Part shown: piece after piece, positions 16,162-24,819 of the stretch
Layout of the letters: every line of letters starts with the position of its first letter
Numbering within the stretch: position 1 is the first letter of the stretch
Assembly: GCA_002716825.1 (NCBI GenBank)
Contig: PBCC01000030.1
Span: forward strand, 1 to 41,446
Direction: 5' to 3'
DNA: 41,446 bases
Source: Halobacteriovorax sp.
Lineage (GTDB): Bacteria; Bdellovibrionota; Bacteriovoracia; Bacteriovoracales; Bacteriovoracaceae
Position numbers and translations under genes: made by a program
The notes under the pieces: model-generated
Database searches by the model: none
What the model was told of the DNA's origin: nothing
The model's input: the letters and a program-made list of their open reading frames with translations, nothing else

Positions 16162-17306
16162 AGCAGAACCTCACGCATACGACGAAAGGCTTCTCTTAGA
16201 TCAGTCTCACTAGCAGTAAAGGCAAAACGAAGATGTCCTTCCATTCCAAAAGCGGAGCCACCGAGCCCGGCCACACCAGTCTTTTCTAGGAGAAAGGTCG
16301 CCATCTCTGCAGAGTCTTTAAATCTTTCAAAGTAATTTGTGACTTTGGGGAAAAGATAGAAAGCTCCACCCGGAGTCTCTACTTCAAATAATCCCTTGGA
16401 TAGTTCTAAACATAAATCGCGTCTTGAGCGCATAAGTTCAACCATGGGAGGAACAATACTGGTTTCGTTCTCAAGTGCAGCGACAGCACCATATTGAGCA
16501 AAGGTACAATTATTACCCGTTAAATGACTCTGTAGTTTGTTGATGGCACTTACTAACGTTTGATCTGCAATCATGAAGCCGATGCGAAAGCCGGTCATCA
16601 TAAAGGTTTTTGAAAAACTTTGGACATGAATGGTGCGCTTGAAAACCTCATCATCCATCTCTGCAAAACTAAACTTTTCCGCTTCATCATAGATCAAGGC
16701 TTCATAGGCTTCATCGCTTACGATATGAAGATTGTGCTTAACTGCTAGGGCCGCCAATTTTTTCATGTCAGATTTTTTATAAACGACACCTGATGGATTA
16801 TTGGGAGAGTTTACAATGATAAGTTTTGTTTTCTTTGTAATGGCCGCTTCAATCGCGTTTACTGGGAGCTGAAGATCTGGTGCATCGATAAAAACAGGAA
16901 CACCACCGGCCAGTTTGACGGCTTCGGGGAAACTCACCCAGTAAGGGCGAGGAATGATGACTTCGTCTCCAGGATTAAGCATCGCTTGGAAAATATTATA
17001 AAGGGTTTGCTTGGAGCCGTTCGATACTAAAACTTGGCTCGGTGAAATGCTGCGACCAGTTTGTCTTTCAAAACGTTGAGCTATTTTTTCTCTTAGTTCT
17101 GGTATGCCTTCGACGAGAGAGTAGCGCGTATGATTGTCACGCATGGCTTTTGCCGTGGCTTCTTTGACGACGTCTGGAGTTGGCCGATCGGGCTCACCAA
17201 CATTGAGAGCGATGATATCGCGTCCTTCTTTTCTTAGCTTCATTAAAACGGAAGCAAGGCCCACAGATTTTGAGCCTTCGACACCGAGGATTCGATCGGA
17301 GATCAT
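16158..17306 (-). CDS. Class I PLP aminotransferase (aspartate/prephenate type)
   Basis: 382-residue fold-type I aminotransferase. PLP lysine is in SFSKTFMMTGFRIG; NSPNNPSGVVY and SDEAYEALIYD are the other core motifs, and MRFAFTASE-like LRFAFTASETDL near the end holds the substrate-binding Arg. The class resembles the I-beta aspartate aminotransferases, many of which also transaminate prephenate to arogenate. Its place between DAHP synthase and TyrA supports an aromatic amino acid role. Starts one base after the DAHP synthase stop. Confidence 0.9.
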   Translation of the reverse strand: MISDRILGVEGSKSVGLASVLMKLRKEGRDIIALNVGEPDRPTPDVVKEATAKAMRDNHTRYSLVEGIPELREKIAQRFERQTGRSISPSQVLVSNGSKQTLYNIFQAMLNPGDEVIIPRPYWVSFPEAVKLAGGVPVFIDAPDLQLPVNAIEAAITKKTKLIIVNSPNNPSGVVYKKSDMKKLAALAVKHNLHIVSDEAYEALIYDEAEKFSFAEMDDEVFKRTIHVQSFSKTFMMTGFRIGFMIADQTLVSAINKLQSHLTGNNCTFAQYGAVAALENETSIVPPMVELMRSRRDLCLELSKGLFEVETPGGAFYLFPKVTNYFERFKDSAEMATFLLEKTGVAGLGGSAFGMEGHLRFAFTASETDLREAFRRMREVLL

Positions 17307-17307
17307 A

Positions 17308-18405
17308 TTAGTCCTTCAAGTTCTGCACATTCATAAGTTCTGTTTGAATGCGTACTGATTCTTCATGAATCGTATCAAACAATTCTTTGATATATTCAGC
17401 GTTAAGACCAGCACTTTGTCCCTGTGATAGGCGTTTTTCCATAAGTGCGCCCATGCGTTGAAGCTGAAGGGGAGTAACGTTGTTAGCGGCTTTCGCTTTA
17501 CCAATCTCTTCAACGATTTTTAGGCGCATTGATAGCGAGTCTATAAGCTCCTGATCGATTCTATCAATCTTTGCGCGAAGCTCATCAAGTTGTGCTTCAA
17601 AATTTCTATCAGAAGAAAATTCTGTTCTAAGTGACAGGCTTGAAAGTATTTCTTTTAGGGAATCTGGTGTGACTTGTTGAGCGGCATCAGACCAAGCATC
17701 ATTGGGACTCATATGAGTTTCAATCATGAGTCCTTCCATATCAACGTCCATGGCCTTTTGACAGATACTGCCAACAAGATCGCGAACACCTGCGATATGA
17801 CTTGGATCGCAAATCATTGGTAGATCTGGAAGCATACGCTTTAATTCAATAGGGATTTTCCAAATGGGATTATTTCTATATTGAGTTTTTTCATAGCTTG
17901 AAAAACCACGATGAATAGCGCCAATTTTTTTAATTCCGGCGCCTGCAATACGTTCAATCGCTCCCAGCCAAAGGGCCAAGTCAGCATTAATCGGATTTTT
18001 AACTAGAACTGGGATATTGGTACCTTTAAGCACGTCGGCAATTTCTTGAACCGAAAAAGGATTGGCCGTTGTTCTGGCTCCAATCCATAAAATATCAATT
18101 CCATATTTTAAGGCGAGCTCAGCATGCGCCGCCGTAGCAACTTCAGTCGTTGTCAGAAGGCCCGTTTCTTTTTTAGCCTGGGCCATCCATTTTAGACCCT
18201 CTTCACCCACACCTTCAAAAGTATTGGGGCGAGTTCTAGGTTTCCATATACCTGCTCTGAAAATGCGAACATCGTCATTTTTCTTAAGCTCAATTGCAGT
18301 GGTCATGACCTGATCTTCGGTTTCAGCTGAACACGGACCGGCAATTACTAAAGGCTTCTTTAGATTAGGGATCCATTTAGATAGAGGTACGATGTCCAGT
18401 TTCAT
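17308..18405 (-). CDS. DAHP synthase fused to chorismate mutase
   Basis: 365-residue bifunctional enzyme. Residues about 1-265 form a type I-beta DAHP synthase (erythrose-4-phosphate plus PEP): LVIAGPCSAE, KPRTRPNTFEG, LVKNP, GAIHRGF and CDPSHIAG. Residues about 275-360 form an AroQ chorismate mutase: LRAKIDRIDQELIDSLSMRLKIVEEIGKAK and the final ELFDTIHEESVRIQTEL helix. This fusion is typical of Bacteroidetes and some other phyla, and the mutase often controls the synthase by binding prephenate. ATG with GAG upstream. First gene of the operon; a T-rich 176-base intergenic region precedes it. Confidence 0.93.
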   Translation of the reverse strand: MKLDIVPLSKWIPNLKKPLVIAGPCSAETEDQVMTTAIELKKNDDVRIFRAGIWKPRTRPNTFEGVGEEGLKWMAQAKKETGLLTTTEVATAAHAELALKYGIDILWIGARTTANPFSVQEIADVLKGTNIPVLVKNPINADLALWLGAIERIAGAGIKKIGAIHRGFSSYEKTQYRNNPIWKIPIELKRMLPDLPMICDPSHIAGVRDLVGSICQKAMDVDMEGLMIETHMSPNDAWSDAAQQVTPDSLKEILSSLSLRTEFSSDRNFEAQLDELRAKIDRIDQELIDSLSMRLKIVEEIGKAKAANNVTPLQLQRMGALMEKRLSQGQSAGLNAEYIKELFDTIHEESVRIQTELMNVQNLKD

Positions 18406-18479
18406 AAAATGCTCGAAGTTGAAGTATTAGGGCTATAAAAGCAATATTTGTGCCTAAGTTAACACATTTAAGTAGCTGA

Positions 18480-18540
18480 TTTTAGACCTAAGACGGCTTG
18501 GTTCTAAGACTTTGTCTACACAGGTGTCTAAAATAGAGAC
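18480..18540. repeat. Cluster of AGAC/GTCT repeats between aroF operon and PTPS-like gene
   Basis: TTTTAGAC (18480-18487) and GTCTAAAA (18526-18533) are exact inverted 8-mers; CTAAGAC occurs twice as a direct repeat (18488-18494 and 18504-18510); GTCTA occurs at 18514 and 18526 and AGAGAC at 18535-18540. Six such half-sites in 61 bases of a divergent promoter region look like an operator array. Regulator unknown. Confidence 0.35.
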
Positions 18541-18545
18541 GGCCC

Positions 18546-18574
18546 TTCGCAAAAGCAGAATTTAGCGCTATCTT
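18546..18574 (+). promoter_or_regulatory. Possible promoter of a leaderless PTPS-like transcript
   Basis: TTCGCA (18546-18551), 17 bases, TATCTT (18569-18574); both four of six. The A of the start codon is 8 bases after the -10, and no Shine-Dalgarno is visible, so transcription may start at or next to the ATG. Confidence 0.3.
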
Positions 18575-18581
18575 TTGGTCC

Positions 18582-19028
18582 ATGCCAAAAAGATTTACAT
18601 CGACCAAACGTTTTATCGGATTCCCATGCACCCATCGTCAGTGGAAAGCTGATAGTCATTGCAAGTATGTGCACGGCTATTCGCGCGAGTTTTACTTTGA
18701 ATTCGAGTGCAAAGAGATGACGAAAGAGGGTTGGGTTGTCGATTTTGGCGGTTTAAAAGACCTTAAGTCGTGGCTCGATACGATGTTTGATCATACCTTC
18801 TTGGCCTCGGCCGATGATCCGGAACTCGAACTTTTTAAAGAGATGGATAAGAAGGGCATTATTCAGTTAAGAGTTCTTCCCAACGTTGGGATGGAAGGAA
18901 CGGCTGAATGGGTCTTTCATGAGTCTGATCAATTGATTCGCGCTAAGACAAATAATCGCGCTTGGGTCTCAGCAGTTGAAGTGCGTGAGAATGAGAAAAA
19001 CTCTGCCATTTATAAATTAGTCGATTAG
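18582..19028 (+). CDS. 6-pyruvoyl-tetrahydropterin synthase/QueD-like protein with altered zinc site
   Basis: 148-residue T-fold protein of the PTPS/QueD family. The catalytic Cys context is kept (HCKYVHGY), the first zinc His is in PCTHRQW, and VVDFGGLKDLKSWLDTMFDH matches the usual VxDFxxLK...LDH. VEVRE has the conserved Glu. In canonical members the zinc site is HGH; here it is HGY, so the third ligand is Tyr. PNVGMEGTAEW replaces the usual PTxEN motif. It may make a modified pterin or 7-deazaguanine precursor, or have lost zinc catalysis. The end overlaps the convergent gene by 4 bases. Confidence 0.8.
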   Translation: MPKRFTSTKRFIGFPCTHRQWKADSHCKYVHGYSREFYFEFECKEMTKEGWVVDFGGLKDLKSWLDTMFDHTFLASADDPELELFKEMDKKGIIQLRVLPNVGMEGTAEWVFHESDQLIRAKTNNRAWVSAVEVRENEKNSAIYKLVD

Positions 19029-20116
19029 CTAATAGTGCGACTGTATTTGATAAACGTATCAAGTAGTTCTTGATCGTAGTCATAAACGGCGTCATTATCT
19101 TGTAACTTATTTTTCAATGTGGTCAAACAAGAGGCGATTAAGTCTTCGGTTGATGAAGTAGCCTCTTGTAGCTTCTTACTCAGGATCGTGACCAAATGGT
19201 CAACGATGACAAATTTCTTTGTCACAACAAAATAATTGCTCTTCTTACTTTCGATTCTAAATTTTACAGGTGTCTCAAAACTTTTAAATTCTTTAATTGT
19301 TCTGACGGTCCCTGCGTTTTTGGAAAATGAACTTTGGTCAACGGCTTTTTCCATAATGTAGATATGCTTGAGGTAGGCAGAGATGGCGTTAAAATCTTTT
19401 AGCGTGTGACCATCAAAGTGTGCATTGATTGAATCCTTGATGGCCTGCGAATCTTTAATAATATCGATCTTAATGTCCTGCGGACTAAGAAGTTGATGAA
19501 AAACTGTTTTCTTATTTCGATCGACTAAGTACTCCATGGCAAAGCCGTGCAAGAAGGCTACGTGACCTATAGAAGTTAGGTAGTCCATGGTCACGCCCGG
19601 AGTCGCCATCATAAACAGTGACCCAAGAGTCAACAAAAGCTGTGAGTGAGCAGCAAAACGTTCTTCAGATTTACACAGAGTCGTCAGGATATTAAAGTTT
19701 GAAATTTTATCCTTTCTTTGTTCTTCAGAGTCAAAAAGTGCGAGAGATATTTTTTGCGCCTTTTTCATCACATCGTTGATAAAATCTTGATCGCTACAGC
19801 CTTCTTCTCTATAAAGTGCATAACAAAAAAGGTCTTCAGCTTTCTTTATATCAACAGGCTTATTATTTTGTAGTTCTTGTTTTAGCTCTAGAGGAAGTTT
19901 GTCTTCAAAGTATTGCGTGTGTGCTTGCTTGGTGACGAGAATTGATCCGCCAGGATACTTGGCCAGTCTATCAAGATCAGCCTGCGTGACTTCAAAGCCC
20001 GGCTCATAGATCTTAATGACCTTCTTCTCACTGACTTGTAAGAAGACGTCATAAGGGTAGATTTCCCCTAAACAAAATGAAGTGTGTGATATTGAACGAA
20101 GCTTTACATTTGTCAT
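19025..20116 (-). CDS. Degenerate HD-GYP-like protein
   Basis: 363 residues, no signal or membrane segment. Residues about 1-75 (CLGEIYPYDVFLQVSEKKVIKIYEPGFEV...LDRLAKYPGGSILV in part) resemble the N-terminal domain found before HD-GYP phosphodiesterases in deltaproteobacteria-like bacteria. The central part (AHSQLLLTLGSLFM, then LTSIGHVAFLHGFAME) has the helical spacing of an HD domain, but the metal-binding HD pair and the GYP motif are missing. It may be a non-enzymatic c-di-GMP-related protein. It is transcribed in the same direction as the alpha/beta hydrolase upstream, with its own putative promoter in the 89-base gap. Confidence 0.55.
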   Translation of the reverse strand: MTNVKLRSISHTSFCLGEIYPYDVFLQVSEKKVIKIYEPGFEVTQADLDRLAKYPGGSILVTKQAHTQYFEDKLPLELKQELQNNKPVDIKKAEDLFCYALYREEGCSDQDFINDVMKKAQKISLALFDSEEQRKDKISNFNILTTLCKSEERFAAHSQLLLTLGSLFMMATPGVTMDYLTSIGHVAFLHGFAMEYLVDRNKKTVFHQLLSPQDIKIDIIKDSQAIKDSINAHFDGHTLKDFNAISAYLKHIYIMEKAVDQSSFSKNAGTVRTIKEFKSFETPVKFRIESKKSNYFVVTKKFVIVDHLVTILSKKLQEATSSTEDLIASCLTTLKNKLQDNDAVYDYDQELLDTFIKYSRTIS

Positions 20117-20154
20117 GCAAAGCTATCGGTATATTAAGCTTAACCATGAGTAAT

Positions 20155-20183
20155 ATTTTAGGTACTTACGAAATTTGATACAA
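20155..20183 (-). promoter_or_regulatory. Possible promoter for the HD-GYP-like gene
   Basis: On the minus strand TTGTAT (20183-20178), 17 bases, TAAAAT (20160-20155, five of six). Start would be near 20148, about 32 bases before the ATG at 20116. The -35 is weak (three of six). Confidence 0.3.
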
Positions 20184-20205
20184 AACAGTCAGCTTTTATT
20201 TAATT

Positions 20206-20949
20206 TTACGACAAAAATTCTTTAATTTTATTCGACGTCCACTCAGGTGAATTAATGGCAAGATCGTGTCCCGCTTCTGGATGCATTTCTAATTTTCCGC
20301 CCCACACGCTATGAATATTTTCTGAGCATGAGTAATGGCAAAGTCGATCCTTCATCCCCGCTAAAATAAGCAGCTCAGACTTTGGTGGAGTCTTAGGAGC
20401 GTTGTAAGTCATTGCCGCGGTGATCTGGTTGATAAAACTTTTATGCGAAACAGGACGTTCTCTTTGATATTGAATCCAATTCTTTAAAATTGGTGGATGC
20501 TTATCTTTTCTATTAGAGACCATTTCCAAAATACCTTTTTCAACTAGGTCACGATCCCGTGTTAAAAAAAGTTTTAAAAATGTTTTCATACTTTGTGGTT
20601 GCAAACGTTTATGAATAGGACAAATTCCTTTAAAGCTAGTGTTCATTAAAATACATTTTTTAAAATCATCAGGATAAAGTTCCATCCATTGGCGCGCCAT
20701 CATGCCGCCAAGAGAGATTGCGATCAAGACATTTTCCTGAGTTCCATCAAAACAGGACTGGTACTCACTGCGCATGTCTTCAACATAGGCTTTAAAATTT
20801 CTTGGAGAAATCGTTTGATTTTTTTCACCAACACCTGGGTAGTCAAGGCCTATGATTTGGTGACCCGGAAAAGCTGATTGCATTACTCCGACAAAGTCGC
20901 CCCAATGACGCTTCTCTCTGACTAATCCCTTAAGCAAAAAGATGTTCAC
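20206..20949 (-). CDS. Alpha/beta hydrolase
   Basis: 247-residue alpha/beta hydrolase. Nucleophile elbow ISLGGMM (G-x-S-x-G variant A-I-S-L-G-G), HG-type oxyanion region replaced by LLKGLVREKRHWGDF, catalytic Asp in LAGMKDRLC and catalytic His in EAGHDLAIN. Resembles short BioH/esterase-like proteins, substrate unknown. GTG start with AGGG 8 bases upstream. Upstream partner of the HD-GYP-like gene but no functional link is visible. Confidence 0.82.
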   Translation of the reverse strand: MNIFLLKGLVREKRHWGDFVGVMQSAFPGHQIIGLDYPGVGEKNQTISPRNFKAYVEDMRSEYQSCFDGTQENVLIAISLGGMMARQWMELYPDDFKKCILMNTSFKGICPIHKRLQPQSMKTFLKLFLTRDRDLVEKGILEMVSNRKDKHPPILKNWIQYQRERPVSHKSFINQITAAMTYNAPKTPPKSELLILAGMKDRLCHYSCSENIHSVWGGKLEMHPEAGHDLAINSPEWTSNKIKEFLS

Positions 20950-21040
20950 ACTGAATCCCTGTTGAGTTTACGACTTTCACATCCTAATCTATGCAGCGTC
21001 CTTCACCAAGAGTAAATCTAATCTGCCTAGGAGTTGACTC

Positions 21041-21442
21041 ATGCCGTCAGTATTTACCAAGATTATTAATGGCGAATTGCCTTGTTACAAAATATACGAA
21101 GACGATCTTGTGCTTAGTTTTTTAGCTGTTCCCCCAAATCAACTAGGTCACACCTTAGTGATTCCAAAAGCAGAAGTTGATCATATTCTTGATGTTCCGC
21201 GCGAAACATATTTGCGCGTTATGGAGATGGGGCAGCTTATAGGTAAGGCCATTCATCAAGTCACTGGATCAAAGCGTGTGTGCTATATGGTTCAAGGCTT
21301 TGAAGTACCACATTTTCACTTGCACTTGGTCCCTTGCAATCATCCATCAGATTTAGACTTCAAAAATGCTAAGCCTAAGCCCGAGTCAGAGATGAGAGAA
21401 GTTCAAGAAAAAATTATTAAAAGTCTTGAGGCTCTACTCTAG
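21041..21442 (+). CDS. HIT-family nucleotide-binding protein
   Basis: 133-residue histidine triad protein of the HINT/Fhit-type, which hydrolyses nucleoside phosphoramidates or dinucleotides. The triad HFHLHLVP has the spaced catalytic His residues; N-terminal IINGELPCYKIYEDD and PPNQLGHTLVIPKAEVDH are typical. TAGGAG is 7 bases before the ATG. The 3' end overlaps pip by 9 bases. The natural substrate is unknown. Confidence 0.92.
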   Translation: MPSVFTKIINGELPCYKIYEDDLVLSFLAVPPNQLGHTLVIPKAEVDHILDVPRETYLRVMEMGQLIGKAIHQVTGSKRVCYMVQGFEVPHFHLHLVPCNHPSDLDFKNAKPKPESEMREVQEKIIKSLEALL

Positions 21443-22384
21443 AACAAATTTATCTGTTTCTTCGATCAACTTAGATCGAATGCCAACCTCAGCAAGTGCG
21501 TGCCCTGAATCTGGAATGATATGAAGTTCGGCTTCAGGCCATGCCTTCTTAAGCTCCCAGGCATTTTCGACCGGACAAACCACGTCGTAACGACCGTGCA
21601 CGATGACTGCCGGAATGTGGCGAATCTTTTCGACGTCGCGAAGGAGTTGGTCTTCTGGTTCGAACCAACCATTATTCATAAAATAGTGACACTCAATTCT
21701 AGCAAAGGCATCGGCGAACTTGATGTCTTCTTCAAAGCCTTGAATATGAGCTTGATCAGGAATGAGTTTGCTTGTTCTCGCTTCCCACACGGCCCAGGCT
21801 GTCGCAGCTTCTCTGCGAACGTGCGCATCGGGACTAGTCAGTCGTTTGTAGAAAGCCCCCATGAGGTCATGTCGCTCACTCTCTGGAATCGGCTTAATAT
21901 ATTCTTCCCAAAAATCTGGAAATATTTTTGAACAACCTTCCTGGTAAAACCAGTCGAGCTCTTTTTTTCTAAGCATGAAAATACCGCGAAGAAATAATTT
22001 TGTGCAGCTGTAAGGGTGAGTTTGCGCATAGGCTAAAGCGAGAGTCGATCCCCATGAACTCCCAAACACGGCCCACTTGCTAATTTCCAAATGATTTCTG
22101 ATTTTTTCGATGTCGGATACGAGCTCCCAAGTTGTATTGGCTTCGAGCTCGGAGTGGGGCTGAGAACGTCCACAACCACGTTGATCAAAAAGGACGATTC
22201 TGTACTTAGACGGATTAAAGTAACGACGATAATTCTTACCGCACCCGCCACCAGGGCCGCCATGAAGAAAGACGACGGGCACACCTTTTGGATTGCCACA
22301 TTCTTCGACGTACAGAGTATGAAGCTCTGAGACTTTAAGGGAAAACGTATGGTACGGTTCTATTTCTGGATATAATTCTCTCAT
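21434..22384 (-). CDS. pip: Proline iminopeptidase
   Basis: 316-residue alpha/beta hydrolase that removes N-terminal proline from peptides (family S33). HGGPGGGC gives the oxyanion hole; FGSSWGSTLALAYAQ carries the nucleophile Ser in GxSWG, DVVCP-type Asp segment VHGRYDVVCP and PDSGHAL the His. FDQRGCGRSQPH is highly characteristic. The ATG at 22384 begins MRELYPEIEPY as in family members; the open frame to 22420 is longer but lacks a site. Only 29 bases separate it from the divergent polB start. No clear Shine-Dalgarno. Confidence 0.93.
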   Translation of the reverse strand: MRELYPEIEPYHTFSLKVSELHTLYVEECGNPKGVPVVFLHGGPGGGCGKNYRRYFNPSKYRIVLFDQRGCGRSQPHSELEANTTWELVSDIEKIRNHLEISKWAVFGSSWGSTLALAYAQTHPYSCTKLFLRGIFMLRKKELDWFYQEGCSKIFPDFWEEYIKPIPESERHDLMGAFYKRLTSPDAHVRREAATAWAVWEARTSKLIPDQAHIQGFEEDIKFADAFARIECHYFMNNGWFEPEDQLLRDVEKIRHIPAVIVHGRYDVVCPVENAWELKKAWPEAELHIIPDSGHALAEVGIRSKLIEETDKFVLE

Positions 22385-22413
22385 GAACAAGATCATGCCA
22401 TTTGGAGAATGTT

Positions 22414-24819
22414 TTGGCACGAGGACAATTTAGCGGATTTTTAATTAATGGCCATTACGATCAATATTTTGGTCGTCCGGTGTTAGTACTATGGATTCGC
22501 ACGGAAAGAGGTCCACTAAAAGCGATTGTTCAAGAGCCTCAGCTGGTTTTCTTTATTGGTCGAGAAGTCGAAGACGATAAACTTAAAAACTTAGGTCAGT
22601 TTGAACGAAAAAAAATACCACTCAAAGACATGACTTATCGCGACGTGGACGGTCTCTATTTCCAGAACTTGAAAGACTTATTAGATGCAAAAGAAAAACT
22701 TCAAGCTTTAGGTGTTCGTACCTACGAAGCGGATATTCGTCCCTTAGAGCGCTTTCTAATGGAGCGCTTTATTAGTGGAACGTTAGAAGTGATTGGTGAA
22801 GTTAAAGAAACTTCTCCATACATTGTTGTAGAGCAGGCTCAGATTAGAGCAAAGAAAGATATTGCAGTACCTTTTTCCATGCTGTCGCTCGACATTGAAA
22901 CCAGTATGAAGGGTGATCTGCTTTCAATTGCTTTATCTCAAGTTAACCATGACAAGAGTGGTAGCGAGAAAAATATCGTTTTCATGAATGGAAGTATGCA
23001 GGGACAAGTCGAGGAAGCGACACCGGTTGAATGGCTTGAAAGCGAAGCGCAAGTTTTAACCCGCATGCTTGAGACGATTAAACTTTGGGACCCCGATGTC
23101 ATCTCTGGCTGGCATGTTGTTGGGTTTGACTTTAAATTCTTAGAGAAAAAAGCCACTCGCTATGCAATCCCACTGACAATGGGGCGAGAAGGCGATCGCT
23201 TAAATATTTTTGAACGATCCGGCGTGAGCTTTGCCTCTATGCATGGTCGCGTCGTCCTGGATGGACCTTGGGCCTTTAAGTCTAATTTTTATTCGTTTTC
23301 AAATTTTAAATTAGATACGGTCGCTCATGAAGTTTTGGGAGTGGGAAAAGACATCGATGCTAGCGGCATGGCCAAAGTCGCCGAAATCGAACGCCGCTAC
23401 AAAGAAGATCGCGCCGCACTTGCTCGCTATAATTTATTAGATGCTCAGCTGGTCAATCAAGTCGTTATTAAAACAGGCTTATTTGATCTGATGCTTGAGC
23501 GCTCTCGTATCAGCGGCCTGATGATTGAAAAAACCAGGCTGTCCACAGCTGCATTTGATCACTTCTTTCTTCCCAGGCTGCACCGTTTTGGTCACGTCGC
23601 TCCTAACGTCTTGGACATTGAAATGGATGGTGGCGCGAGTGGGGGGCACGTTTTTGATCCAGTGCCTGGACTACATGATCATGTCATCGTGCTCGATTTC
23701 AAGAGTCTGTACCCCTCGATCATGCGAACCTTTCACATTGATCCGTACTCTAGAATCGTTGCTGCTCAAGAAGTCGACAGCGGCGAAAATATAAAAGATA
23801 TTCTTAACACGCCGGCCGGAATCAACTTCTCCAAAGAGCACCATATTTTGCCCGACTTTGTGGCAGAAATGATGACAAAGCGTGCACAAGCTAAAGCCAG
23901 TAAAAATTCGACACTGTCTCAAGCGATCAAGATTTTAATGAATAGCTTTTACGGGGTTATGGGTTCAAGGGGAAGTCGCTTCCATCACGTGGAGTTACCT
24001 GAGGCAATTACGGGAACCGGACGTTGGATTTTAGAAACGTCCAAAAGCATAATCGAAGAAAATGGCAATAAAGTTATATACGGCGATACTGACTCACTTT
24101 TTGTGCAGTTAAAAGTTGGAGAGGCGAGTAAGGCTTTCGAACGAGCAAGTGAGCTTGCAGAAAGTTTGAATATCGAATTGGCTAAGATTATTAAAACTAG
24201 ATTTAAAACAACTTCTTATCTCGAAGTTGAGTTCGAAAAATATTTTAGAAAGGTCTTCTTTGCCCCACTTCGCACAGGAGAGGGAGCGGCTAAAAAACGC
24301 TACGCTGCCTGGAAATGGTCAAAGCATGAACTCGATGAGCAAACGCCGGTGGGAGAGTTCATCTTCAGTGGGCTTGAAGTCGTCAGGCAAGACTGGACAG
24401 ATGTCGCCAAAGTTTATCAACGTGAAATCTACCGTAGACTTTTTTTAGGTGAAGATATTAAAGCTTGGACTAAAGAGTTTATTGACCGGATTAAAAATCA
24501 AGAGTTCAAAGATGAATTGGTTTATAAAAAGCGATTAAGTAAGCCAGCTAGTGAATATAAAAAGAATATTCCGCCTCACGTTCGAGCTGTATTAATGCTC
24601 AGTCAAATCGAAGAGTTTGCTGAAGAAGCAAATAGTGCCCGAGACGTTCAGTATGTTATGACCTCTAGAGGGCCAGTTCCTATTCAATTGAAGCCAGAGG
24701 ATATAGACTTTCAACATTATATTGATAAACAAATCCGTCCTTTGGCCGAAAGCGTCTTATGGTACTTTGATTCGAGCTGGGACGAACTTGAAGGTGGAAG
24801 CCAACTGGATTTATTGTGA
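22414..24819 (+). CDS. polB: Family B DNA polymerase (DNA polymerase II)
   Basis: 801-residue family B polymerase with 3'-5' exonuclease. Exo I is DIET (Asp160, Glu162), Exo II/III lie in NFKLDTVAHEVLG and YNLLDAQLV. Motif A is VLDFKSLYPSIM with Asp428, motif C is YGDTDSLF with Asp558 and Asp560. The layout matches E. coli Pol II, involved in repair and restart after damage. The TTG at 22414 is preceded by GGAG (22404-22407) with 6 bases spacing; TTG 22402 is the alternative. The next gene overlaps by four bases (GTGA). Confidence 0.94.
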   Translation: MARGQFSGFLINGHYDQYFGRPVLVLWIRTERGPLKAIVQEPQLVFFIGREVEDDKLKNLGQFERKKIPLKDMTYRDVDGLYFQNLKDLLDAKEKLQALGVRTYEADIRPLERFLMERFISGTLEVIGEVKETSPYIVVEQAQIRAKKDIAVPFSMLSLDIETSMKGDLLSIALSQVNHDKSGSEKNIVFMNGSMQGQVEEATPVEWLESEAQVLTRMLETIKLWDPDVISGWHVVGFDFKFLEKKATRYAIPLTMGREGDRLNIFERSGVSFASMHGRVVLDGPWAFKSNFYSFSNFKLDTVAHEVLGVGKDIDASGMAKVAEIERRYKEDRAALARYNLLDAQLVNQVVIKTGLFDLMLERSRISGLMIEKTRLSTAAFDHFFLPRLHRFGHVAPNVLDIEMDGGASGGHVFDPVPGLHDHVIVLDFKSLYPSIMRTFHIDPYSRIVAAQEVDSGENIKDILNTPAGINFSKEHHILPDFVAEMMTKRAQAKASKNSTLSQAIKILMNSFYGVMGSRGSRFHHVELPEAITGTGRWILETSKSIIEENGNKVIYGDTDSLFVQLKVGEASKAFERASELAESLNIELAKIIKTRFKTTSYLEVEFEKYFRKVFFAPLRTGEGAAKKRYAAWKWSKHELDEQTPVGEFIFSGLEVVRQDWTDVAKVYQREIYRRLFLGEDIKAWTKEFIDRIKNQEFKDELVYKKRLSKPASEYKKNIPPHVRAVLMLSQIEEFAEEANSARDVQYVMTSRGPVPIQLKPEDIDFQHYIDKQIRPLAESVLWYFDSSWDELEGGSQLDLL

